A program made the translations under genes and the position numbers. DNA of 64,000 nucleotides from Diphasiastrum complanatum (Eukaryota > Streptophyta > Lycopodiopsida > Lycopodiales > Lycopodiaceae): positions 31,754,915 to 31,818,914 of the forward strand of contig CM055100.1 in assembly GCA_029204225.1 (NCBI GenBank), in the 5' to 3' direction. The notes beneath the pieces were generated by a model. The model saw nothing but the letters and a program-made list of their open reading frames with translations. It was not told the origin of the DNA and ran no database searches. Shown in pieces: positions 50,832-60,924 of this stretch. Position 1 is the first letter of the stretch. Every line of letters begins with the position of its first letter.

Positions 50832-53800
50832 CACCCCCTTCCTTTTCCCTTCATCAACTTGCTATTTTTAGGTCTTCACAATCTTTGAGGGTGCTGAATT
50901 TGATGCTAACAGGGGCAGCATTAATCAGTTGTAGTGGGCCATCTTGTTTTTAAACATGCACTAACTTCCATGGCAAACTGCAGGCGGGGCACCAAGCAGT
51001 CGTTATAGTTCACAACGTACGTGTTAGATACTATGCTATATGAGCATGTGGGGCTCAACTTGGGAGAGTGTATTCCTCAGCTGGACTGAGGATGCACACA
51101 GGCCCTACCCTCATCCAACGATGCATGAGTATTTAAATATTTCATCATCCATCTTGATTATTGATGGACAATTAAACCTCGTTGGATGAGGGTGGGACTA
51201 TGCCATGGCCCTACCCTGAGTCCAGTTGAGAAATAAACTCCCCCCCCTCTTGACGTAGACATATCTCTCAAGCATCCAGAAAAGCCTAATCTGGCACCAC
51301 ACCAGCATAGGAGCCATGGAACCATCCAAGCAAGCTAATCACCACAGCTAAAACATCATGAGTCCACTTTTTCTTGGTGATTACAGATTTTTTGAACTGT
51401 GAAGTAACTTACATTTTTTATGTGCATTGGCTTATGGCCATCAACCACGTGAATAGTGTTTATTATGTGTGAAAGATGTTGAGCTCATGTCTCTGTGTCA
51501 TAGATATTTCGACTAGGATAACTGAGTGGAAACCATGCTTGTTCTTTACTTCAGCCCGAAGCATTATGCCACTGATTACAACACCTTTCTGCTTATGCGA
51601 ATTTTCAGCTGAGAAATCACACTATTTATCATAATTCTAGCTATTTTGCTGACAAAGAAGTTTTGCTGATTTTATCTCGGGTACAGTGTGTTATTGTGGT
51701 GGATGATGAGGACAGGGAGAATGAAGGTGACCTAATAATGGCAGGATCCCTAGTCACACCAGAAGCTATTGCTTTCATCGTCAGGCATTGCACAGGCATC
51801 ATCTGCTGTTCCATGAAAGGAGAAGATCTGGACAGGCTCAGAATCCCTTTGATGGTTCAAGATCGTGACAATGATGAGGCCCTTTTGACTGCCTTTGCTG
51901 TCACTGTGGTAATATAAAACTTGCCTTGTCCAATTGAGTTTCAGAATTTTGAAGAGTAAGATACATATTCCAGCCAATGGATTTTTCCACTGCATAAAAG
52001 TGTCTTTTTCATTTGTATGGGGTTTCTATGAAGGATCATACTGTTCTTTTCACATAGTGATAGTATCAGTAATATCGATCTATGGCATTTTTTCCCCATT
52101 GATTTCCAGGATGCAAAGGTGGGAACTACGACCGGAGTGTCTGCTCGTGATCGAGCGAAGACAATCTTAGCTTTATCATCTTCAGACTCAAAGCCAGAGC
52201 ACTTCAGGCGGCCTGGTCATATCTTTCCTTTAAGATATAAAGAAGGTGGTGTACTGAAGCGGGCTGGGCACACGGAAGCTTCCGTTGACTTGGCAGTGTT
52301 GGCAGGGCTTCCCCCAGTTGGTGTGTTATGTGAGCTCGTTAATGACGAAGATGGTTCAATGTCTCGGTTGCCTATTTTAAGAGATTTCGCAAAACAGCAT
52401 GGACTGCCAATTATATCAATTGCAGATCTTGTCAGGTGGGTGACAGATTTTGTTTGATGTATTCAAGCTCTAATTCTTCCTCTAGAGTAAATATTCTGTA
52501 TATGTTTTTTTGACTCTCATAGTGTCAGTCTTGTATTTTCAATTGCACTGCAGGTACACTTATCTTGTGGCAATTGACCTAGAAAAAAAATCTCTACTTT
52601 GTGTCTCTCCGTTTTGGTAAAATGACATTGCAGGAATGTGATTGGGAATTGTAGAGAGCGTTATCCTTTTATTCCTAAGTACAGGCACCCATGCCATCCT
52701 TTTTAGAATTTTGTTGCTTATACTGATACATTATCCTTTGCAGTCTACCATCTGTTATAAGTTAAAGGGGTCTATTCTGCATTAAGTATCAAACAGCCAT
52801 TTGAAGTGATACTTTTGTACTTCCTTTAGTTGTTGGTTAAGGCTAAAAAGTCAAGCATCTTGTCTCAGTTTTATGGTTACAGTTTTAAATTCTCTAGCTG
52901 TTGGTATTGAAGGCTTAATAATGGCATATCTTGTCTCCAATTTTGTGATTAAATCTCGTATATGATTGGAATCACGGCAATCTTGGAATACATGTTATGA
53001 GTTACCTTGGTCCCTGCACTTGATGAGCTTCTTTATTACAAAATATTGAGACTCACAATTGCTAGAGTTCCTCATCCTTTTGCCATCAACTGCAGTATCT
53101 TGCATTTGCTTCATAGTCAAATCCTTCACATTCAAATTGCTGGCAGCAACCTAGTGGTATTGCTTTGGCACATGGCCTGCAATCTGACTCCTAATAAGCA
53201 TTTTTCCAGCTTGTAATTCTTTAGGATTTTGCTATGCTTATGGAAAGCACATCCACTTGTATCGGGTATCTTTTCATTTTCTTCATTTGAAAAGCCTCAG
53301 GAAATTCTGGGCTTGATACTGCAGGTACAGAAGTAAGCGAGAGAAGTTAGTGAAGCGGACAGCCGTTGCCAGATTGCCAACTAGATGGGGCACTTTCAAA
53401 GCTTACAGCTATAAATCAAAACTGGATAACATTGAGCACATAGCAATGGTGAAGGTGGGGCTTTGCTACCTTGAATCTTAGTTTTTGTGTTGTGCCTATT
53501 GAGAGAAGCATGAAATGTTTTCTCTAACAGCTGTTTGGTGATGAATTGTGGAATTCTCATCTCACCTGCAGGGAGATATTGGGGATGGGCATGATGTCCT
53601 CGTGCGGGTGCACTCAGAATGCCTCACTGGGGATATATTTGGTTCCTGTCGGTGTGATTGTGGAAATCAGCTTTCTGTTGCAATGCAGCGCATTGCAAAG
53701 GCTGGTAGGGGAGTTCTTGTATATTTGCGGGGGCATGAAGGCAGGGGCATTGGACTTGGCCACAAATTGCGTGCATACAATCTCCAAGATCTAGGTCGGG

Positions 53801-53873
53801 ACACTGTGGAGGCTAATGTCGAGCTTGGGTTGCCTGTTGATTCACGTGAATATGGTATTGGTGCACAGGTATA

Positions 53874-53941
<68 letters not shown>

Positions 53942-54271
53942 ATTGCCCTGAATTAGAATTTTTTGCTATCCTTTTGTGTAAAAGGTGCTTATTCAGCAAG
54001 AGGGTGTTTGGAACAGATTCTGCGAGATGTTGGGGTGCAGACAATGAAACTAATGACCAACAATCCTTCAAAGTACTTGGGTTTGAAGGGTCATGGTTTG
54101 GCTGTGACAGGACGGGTTCCTGTTCCTTCTCCAGTCAACATGGAAAATCAGCGATATCTTGAGACTAAGAGGTCAAAGATGGGTCATGTATATGGGTCAG
54201 ACTTACCTGGATCTTTTGCAGGCCTAAGAATACCTGGCAGTGCAGGTGGAGAAATTGAATCACTCGGCTGA
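49498..54271 (+). CDS. RIBA: Bifunctional riboflavin biosynthesis protein RIBA (DHBP synthase / GTP cyclohydrolase II), plastidial
   Basis: Catalyses the two entry steps of riboflavin synthesis: ribulose 5-phosphate to 3,4-dihydroxy-2-butanone 4-phosphate, and GTP to the diaminopyrimidine. Six exons: 49,498-49,932, 51,687-51,908, 52,110-52,435, 53,325-53,454, 53,572-53,868 and 54,017-54,271, all GT/AG and in phase; 554 residues. The N-terminus (about 1-60, rich in Arg, Ser, Leu) looks like a plastid transit peptide. DHBP synthase half: Asp-Glu-Asp-Arg-Glu-Asn-Glu-Gly-Asp (152-160), Gly-His-Thr-Glu (His273), Cys-Glu-Leu (Glu294). Cyclohydrolase half: zinc ligands Cys388, Cys399, Cys401 and Arg-Gly-His-Glu-Gly-Arg-Gly (about 424-430). 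Both sites look complete, unlike plant RIBA paralogues that lost one activity; the paralogue number is not assigned. Cys replaces common residues at Arg-His-Cys-Thr-Gly and Gly-Ser-Cys-Arg-Cys. Intron 5 starts with a CT microsatellite. Confidence 0.94.
50150..50620 (+). repeat. Small duplications inside RIBA intron 1
   Basis: A unit containing GTCCCAGCAATTTAA.GGTGAAGAAGAAAT occurs twice about 50 bp apart (50,240-50,330). A larger unit (GAGCCCACC.TTGT.ACTGCAGTGGTGG ... GTGCTGAATAC) occurs at about 50,368-50,408 and 50,480-50,520 and is related to 48,940-48,990 upstream of the gene. Confidence 0.7.
50785..50827 (+). repeat. (CT)n microsatellite in RIBA intron 1
   Basis: About 43 bp of CT in mid-intron. 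Confidence 0.92.
53877..53937 (+). repeat. (CT)n microsatellite at the start of RIBA intron 5
   Basis: About 61 bp of pure CT beginning nine bases into the intron (donor GTATAA at 53,869). The intron is short (148 bp), so the repeat is over a third of it. Confidence 0.93.
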
Positions 54272-56295
54272 GTTTTAAACTTGTTCTTATATGTATCATG
54301 GAACTACCTAAATTTTGATCATAAAACTGAATTTGATTGCCTTTTATTTGTTCCCATCCACCAAATTTGTGGATGGGGGAGGTGTACAATGAAGCCTCAG
54401 TAGAAGGCCCTTTCATATGTCCACCTAACTAGAATCAAACTCCAGGCCTTGAGGTGAGGGAAGGAGCCATCAACCAACAGGACACTTTTACTATAAGCCT
54501 ATAGTCACATTACCTTAAAAACTCACATATATGTGCTGAGCAGTGTAACTCTTATTTCACATATCATTATGGTGCATTGTGTCCATGAACTCTTATCATA
54601 TAATTATCTTTCTTGTGCCACTAGTCTACCTTTCTTATAAAAAAAACTGTCTGGTTTTTCTTCTTTTTATAGCTGATACGGTCTAGTATGAGTTGCTGTT
54701 GAAGGTTTTAGGACGTCGGAAATCTTTCCCTCTTATTGAGTTGATTACTCTAGAAATGGTGTCTGTGTTTTGTCCATGCTTCAAGTTTATAAAATCCTTC
54801 TCTTAAGCTTGAATCCAATGTACAAGCTAGCATGAGCTTAAGAGTGTTTCTGCACAAAAACCAGCTACAATGTTTGCCAAGATTGGAAATTATGAGTGTT
54901 GTTGTCCATGCTTCAAATATATGAATCCCTCCTTGAGCTGCTGCTTTTCCAAGGCTTAAATATTTTTTAGTTCAAATGTCAGGCTGCTGCCTATTTGTAT
55001 GTATGTCTCTTGTTTGACAAAAATGCTACTGTTTCGATTTTTTTGAGCTGCTTCAGCCTATTCAAGAAGGTAACTCATTGATGTATCCTGAAAATAGTAT
55101 TCTGATGAGTTTTGAAACAGACATCACTTGAAAAGACAAAAGTTTAAGTGCTCATTATGGAGCTTAGAACATATTTATCAAGCATCGAACCACTCAAATG
55201 CTCGAGAAATAAGGGTGAGCAATGATTGTTAACTATATCCCTACAGGCGGTGGAAGGCCCTGACCCCAAGGTGCCGCCGTACCAAGGCATGCCACGACCT
55301 AATGACAGGTATGCATTATTTTTGCAATTTTTTAAACCACAAAATATGGTTGTGAGCAACCAACGACAAGCTGTAACCACATGGCACATGTTTAGCACAA
55401 ATGTGCCTATGCTATGTGTCAAGATTTCATTGGCTATCCAAATAAGAGCTTGGTGCATACCATAAGAGATGGTAGATCCTTGACCCCTATTTTTACTGAA
55501 ATGGACAGTGATGTCTTGCAAGGTTCCAAATTAGGGCACCTCGAGGAGTTTAAAAATAACAAATCAGCCTTGTAAAAATAATTATGAGACCCTAATAAGT
55601 TGCGGATACTCAATATGGCGATAACAAAGAAACATGGATCATGCGATGTGTGTCCACAAGAAACATCACCATATTGTGAATTGTATTGTGATACTTGTGG
55701 GAGGATGTTATACAATCATCAATTTGCTTTGTACTTACGTATACTTGATGCTTGATGTAAAGACTATACATGAGAATATTCATAGGAAAGCTCTTTGTGA
55801 GTTGTAAGACTGTGAATTTCGCTTAGGGCAAAAAAGTGATAGAATTCAAATTTATTGAATCAAAATGCGGCATAGTGGGTCGGGCAGTCAACAAGATCAA
55901 CAAGAACAATAAATGGTGTGACGATAGCATTTGGATGATCTTTAACCCCAATTCTTAAATAGGTCTGTTCAAAGTCTTAGTCTATCGCATTGTTCAATGC
56001 TTCACGATCAAGCATTCATCACACACACATGATTAGCAATGTTACATTCAAAAAAGCAATAAATCCAAACAACCCATATTGAACAACTAAATACTCTCGA
56101 GCGAACAACTAGCATGGGAACAACATAAGACAACAACCATCCAAACCACTCATCCACAAAAACACAAGGAATGGGCTCTTTTTTATAGCCAAACCAACGG
56201 TACCCCTTCAAGAGGGCCTTGGCATTTTGCGAGTAAATTTTTTGCGAGTTTTGCAAATTTCTTTTTTGCCATGACTCAATGACTCAACAAAAATA
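54272..56295. other. RIBA 3' flank and unassigned stretch
   Basis: No gene recognised on either strand. No AATAAA close to the stop codon is convincing. Confidence 0.4.
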
Positions 56296-56627
56296 TTGCA
56301 CATGGTGTGCTACCTTTTTCTGCTATTACTTCAATGTTTATATTTAAGAATGTGGTTTGGTACATAGTTAAAATTCCCACAAAGTAAAAAAAAAATTTAA
56401 TTAATTTTTTTTTTTGCAGCCTCCAAAGAAAGCACGCCGGCGTTCTAGGTGAGACCGCCCGGATTATTATTATTTTTTTTGCGGGGAATCCTATAGCGTG
56501 TCGGCGTGCTATTTGATTCCGCCGCAAAAAAAACAAATTCTTGTTTCATTTAGCACCTCTGTGTGCTATCTTTCAAGGTTGCCAAAAAGAAAAATCTACC
56601 CAACTTACTTAGCACACCGACGTGCTA
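56296..56627. repeat. Array of short palindromes, consensus TAGCAC-N6-GTGCTA
   Basis: Imperfect 17-18 bp palindromes at 56,296-56,312, 56,430-56,447, 56,494-56,511, 56,551-56,568 and 56,610-56,627. The last four are 64, 57 and 59 bp apart. The arms are conserved while the central six bases differ, for example CTCTGT and ACCGAC. Confidence 0.7.
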
Positions 56628-57111
56628 TGTTTGGAAGCTAAAAAAATATTCTGAAGTATATTTTTACTCAAAATTTGGTTCTCAGATATGTCAAAATACT
56701 TTTTTTATTTTATAAAACCTATAATGTACGAGAGAGTGGGGGAGTAGGGCATTCAAAGCTTGCTTTTGGGTACACCCGAAAATAGCATAGATGGTTAAGT
56801 TTGTTAATGACTTAGCACCACATTTGGCCTCTCCAAGATTTTTTATGATAGCGTGCACGACCCGTTCATTGGGTTTTTGCTCTACCGGGTTACTGACTTG
56901 GCCCGTTCGTTTTACTTGGACTGCCCAAATTTTGTCGTTAGGGTTTTCACAGTTTTTGACATTGTCACTATATTTTTTAACTTCAATTTTTTACAACTCT
57001 TTTTCTTTGCTGGTTCTTTTTCCAAACTAACTTTTTTCATTGCGAAAATAGACTCCAATATTAGCCCGATTTTCCATGTAGAAATATCGGCTAATAGCGT
57101 AGTTTGGATTT

Positions 57112-57330
57112 GTTAAAAGTCGTAACATTAAGGACTCTATCCTTAACATTTGGGCCATGTTAGACTCCCTCTCTGCTTCCACCACTCCCTCTCTTATTCT
57201 TTGGCTTGATCTTGACAAAGCCTTTGACCGAATTAGCTGAGACTATATCTTTCGATGCTACGACAAGCTCTGGGCCTCCCTTGTTCCTCTCCTACTTTTG
57301 TGCATGCCCTTTATTCTTTCTCTTTCTCCA
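57112..57330 (+). pseudogene. LINE-type reverse transcriptase scrap
   Basis: A short + strand frame reads Arg-Asn-Ile-Lys-Asp-Ser-Ile-Leu followed by Leu-Asp-Leu-Asp-Lys-Ala-Phe-Asp-Arg-Ile-Ser, the pattern of plant non-LTR RT domain 1-2 (usually Lys-x-Asp-Phe/Ile-x-Lys-Ala-Phe-Asp), with a TGA where Trp is expected. Nothing further of a LINE is recognisable. Confidence 0.5.
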
Positions 57331-58057
57331 AGATTCTCCTTATGGCCGCTCTTCTCTCCCTTCTTTCCCACCTATAGTATCCGCCAAGGATACCCTCTTT
57401 CACTTATGCTTTTTGCCATCGCCACAAAACTGTGAGATTGTTAAAGCCATCTATCTTGAAGTTTGGGGGTCCTCTTTCAAAACCACTCATTGTACACTTG
57501 CAAGTATGTGATTAGGCCAATTTTAGAAGTGGATTAGCTCGTGGTAGTGTAGGCTAGTTACACTTGGCTTGATGCTAGAGGACTAGTGACATAGCACCTC
57601 TTGATCTCCTTTGTTAATTTGGGCCAATCATGTGGTGAGGTGCACCAAAATGGTCCAATCATTGTAAGAGGTGGCATGTAGGAGGCCCAATCATAGTAGG
57701 AGGTGGTGTTTTAGAGGTCCAATCATTTTGCTTCATTTCTTGGATCTTGAGCTACGATGAGTGTCAGTGAGGGTGAGTCCATACTTAATTTTTTGTAGCA
57801 AGATATTGATGTAGCAAGCTCCAACCCTTAGTATTTGCTTTACATTCTCTCTCTATTCGAGAGCTCTATGTAACATTCTCTCTTGAAGTGGAGCTAGATC
57901 TAGATTTAGTAAGATTGTCATAGCTATTGAGATTGTACTCTCAAGATAGTTGCCAATTTGGTTTCGGTTGGACACCATTATCAAATCATTTTTTGAGAAA
58001 GAAGCAACATTTGTACTTGCTTTTTGGATCCATTACGAGTCAATTTCTCAAGTGATT
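57331..58057. other. Possible copia leader region
   Basis: The last few hundred bases precede a copia gag and may be LTR or leader, but no primer-binding site of the standard type was found here. Confidence 0.35.
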
Positions 58058-58450
58058 ATGGCATCCATGGGGTCTTGTCTCTTGGAGCAAGGAGAGAGAT
58101 TGAACACCTCCAATTATTCTATTTGGAATGTGAGGATGGAATCAATTTTGATTCTCCAAGATGTGATGGATATTGTACTTGGAATTGAGGAGGAGCCTCA
58201 GGTACTCCAAGAAGTACAAAGGTACAAGAAAAGGGCAAGAATGTCCTTCACTACATCAAGATGAATGTATCCAATGAAGTTTTTGTTGGATTATTCTACT
58301 ATCGGAGTGATTCATCTGAACAATCGATCTTTAGTCTTCATCCATTTTTATTATCTAGTTATGCAGTTTAATTCATGTTTCTACATAATCTGCAGAATAC
58401 TCAGGAATCGCTCAACATGTGGCTCCGACATATCAAACAACATCTAACTT
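58058..58450 (+). pseudogene. Ty1/copia gag N-terminal fragment
   Basis: From ATG 58,058: Met-Ala-Ser-Met start, Arg-Leu-Asn-Thr-Ser-Asn-Tyr-Ser-Ile-Trp, Arg-Met-Glu-Ser, Gly-Ile-Glu-Glu. It stops at 58,264 after a frameshift; the next gag residues are readable in another frame to about 58,310. Related to the fragment at 2,391-2,606 but on the opposite strand. Confidence 0.75.
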
Positions 58451-59064
58451 ATCGATGATGTCGACGAAAGTCGAAGGAGTCGACCATGTCGAAGAACGAC
58501 AATTATTGTTCCACTTGATATGAAACTAAAAAACTGTCCTAACTGCTTTGCAAGTAAATTTCTGGGAAGTCCTAACTAGATGGATGCCAGCACATTACAA
58601 ATATTTACCAAATGCGACTGCGACCTAATAGTTGTCCTATTGGATACGCATTAACTACGTAGTATAAATAGCTGATCATGAAAAACTTAGCTTAGCTCAG
58701 TGCTAGACATCAATTTTGATCTGATTCATTTATGTAAGCTTTAAATGTGATATTGTAATTAGGGTACAAATAATTAGATTTATTGTATTTGCTTTTGTTC
58801 GGGACGTGACCCGCTATGGACATATTGGTCGGGGCATTGATCTCGTAGACGGCTACTTGGATTAGCCGAGTAGCCACACATAGGACATATTAGCCTGTAC
58901 ATAGTTATATACAATATATGCTATAATCGAGGGCATGTCTCAAGTTTGTTGGTCGAATTTGGCCATATCAGGCCCGTTGGCAGGTGGTAGGCCAATTTTA
59001 GGACACTTGAGCACATATCCTTCTAGCGTAGCTTGGATCTGAGTTAGATAGATTCAATTATGAT
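58451..59064. other. Unassigned stretch
   Basis: No gene. May include part of the LTR that ends at 59,625, whose left end I cannot place. Confidence 0.35.
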
Positions 59065-59270
59065 GACATGCAGATGTTTAGATAGCATGCAAAGTCTTAC
59101 TGTATGCATGCAAGCCACATGCAACATGCAAAGTAGTTTCTGCGATCTACACATGTCTAGGCAATTTTATGAGTTGACATGCAGTACATGCACCATACAT
59201 GCATGCAGTTACGCATGTGGATCTCTGGTAGGTGAATTAGTTCAGTTAAGTGGACTTTCCATGCAACTCC
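59065..59270 (+). promoter_or_regulatory. Cluster of CATGCA (RY-type) motifs
   Basis: About nine CATGCA hexamers within roughly 200 bp, several as CATGCATG or TGCATGCAA. RY elements are bound by plant B3 factors of the LEC2/FUS3/ABI3 group. No gene start is recognised downstream apart from the LTR end at 59,625, so function is uncertain. Confidence 0.5.
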
Positions 59271-59589
59271 ATTGTAGGAATTCAAGTCTCTCTCATGTAG
59301 GGAATGTTGGGCATGTTTTGCCACATTGTGAATATTGAGATTTTGGTGTTTTGGACTCATTCTCTCTCTACCCGAGTTTTCTATGTATGATTTTCTCTCT
59401 CTACTCGAGAGCAGCCTTTTTTTCCCATACTGAACATTTAGATTTTTTTTTTGACATTCATTTCTCATAGTGAAGAGTTAGATTTTTTTATCAGATGTAT
59501 GCCATTGTGCTCTTGCCTTAGATTTTTCAAGCATATTGTTCTTTGATCAATCTTGTGCAATCACAACACCTCAATAAGATCCTGTAGGG

Positions 59590-59637
59590 TGTGTGATGAA
59601 GTTCACACGTGCTAAAAACTTCACATGGTATCAAAGC
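59590..59637 (+). mobile_element. Copia LTR end and primer-binding site
   Basis: ...AACTTCACA (LTR end, 59,625) followed by TGGTATCAAAGC at 59,626-59,637, a one-base variant of the plant copia primer-binding site. No gag frame follows downstream, so only the 5' end of an element remains. Confidence 0.7.
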
Positions 59638-60703
59638 TTCATGCTTTGAAGAGGTGAGGGTGTATACATCAGATCATCAGTGTTTTTGCTTGCAAGAACT
59701 TGGATTTTGGAGGATTCAAACTCGCTGAGAAACAAGCAATCTGTGGATCATAAGTGGATCAAATCAAGGCTGATCTGATCCAGCGGAGCTCTGTACGGAC
59801 AGAGAGCTCACACATGTGAAATCAGCCCTCATTAATGAGTGCTACTTCTCAAGGAATGATCCAAATTTGATGTTCTATAGCTTGTTGGATAGGTATTGGA
59901 GAGTAGAATGTGTTGCTCTTGTTTCTAAATCAATTTGATTTGTTTCTAGAAGATTTTTACGCAATCAGAGAGTTTGAGAGGGTACTCAACTCGTGGGATA
60001 TGCCAAAGTGAGCACACATCTGTCTTTTCACCATTTTCATCAATTTTCACTGTCAATCAAGTAGAATTGGATAGAAGTGAGTGTTCTGAGGTCTTAGACT
60101 TTTCATTTCACACATATTACTGAACATTCTATCTAGTCTTTGTCTGAAACCGAAAAGGAATGAACAAGATCAGTATAATGCATGTACTGGAGTGAATCTA
60201 TAGAGAAAACAGGCTTACTAAGTATATCTCTGAATCTAACATAATGTTCATAAAATACGTCAGAATTTGGTTGTGTAGTCCTGAAAACATGTAGATATGG
60301 CCTGAATAGACTGTGGAAGTAGTCTAGATTTTTAGTAATCCCAAATTCACTAAGAAATGAACTCAAGCCTGAATCTCATGAGGATCCTAAGGAAGAGGCC
60401 ATGGAAATAACATAGATATCGCACTTGTGCACGAGGAAGAACTAAAACAAAACTAACTATCAAGATCGCGCACAAAAGAAATTTGTACGACAGGTAGATA
60501 CCGAATATCGCACTTGTGCGCAAGTAGGTAGTGTTGGAGGCAAATGGACAACAATGCGCGTGCACAAGAGCGATATGCCGCGAATTTTGAGAACGGAAAA
60601 AGTAGAAAAATAATAGGGTTTCTGTGCCATTTATACTAATTTTTTGCACGTGTGGTCAATGGTCAAAGGACACGTGTCTACTTTCAATTGGACTACAAGA
60701 ACT
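59638..60703. other. Copia leader remnant, then ATATCGCACTTGTGC motif stretch
   Basis: No gene. Between 60,415 and 60,580 the motif ATATCGCACTTGTGCGC occurs twice forward and once inverted. It recurs within the leader of the histone-protease unit. Confidence 0.5.
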
Positions 60704-60924
60704 GGCACGTGTGAGGTGACACCTGGACACGTGTGAAATGACACATGTACACGTGTCTCGTGTTCATTCGTTTTCTCAACAACATGTGTCGCTCTCGCAT
60801 TCACTCGTACAAATCCCACACATGTAAAGTGACAGGGTGACACATGTCGCTCTTGCATTTGACCGTACAAGTCCCACACGTGTGACAGGACGTTCTTTCA
60901 CACGTGAGAACCGCGATATAAAAT
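60655..60924 (+). promoter_or_regulatory. CACGTG (G-box) array plus TATA box, copy 2
   Basis: Seven CACGTG palindromes by eye, followed by TATAAAAT at 60,917-60,924, about 310 bp upstream of the ATG at 61,234. Collinear with 21,600-21,804. Confidence 0.6.

Noticed and set aside
54001-54016. Earlier acceptor for RIBA exon 6 (TAAAAG near 53,985)
   Set aside because: Using it shifts the frame away from the conserved Ile-Leu-Arg-Asp cyclohydrolase sequence. The AG at 54,015-54,016 restores it.
53667-54071. 134-codon - strand frame across RIBA exon 5 and its intron
   Set aside because: It is the antisense of RIBA coding sequence plus an Arg-Glu repeat from the CT microsatellite.
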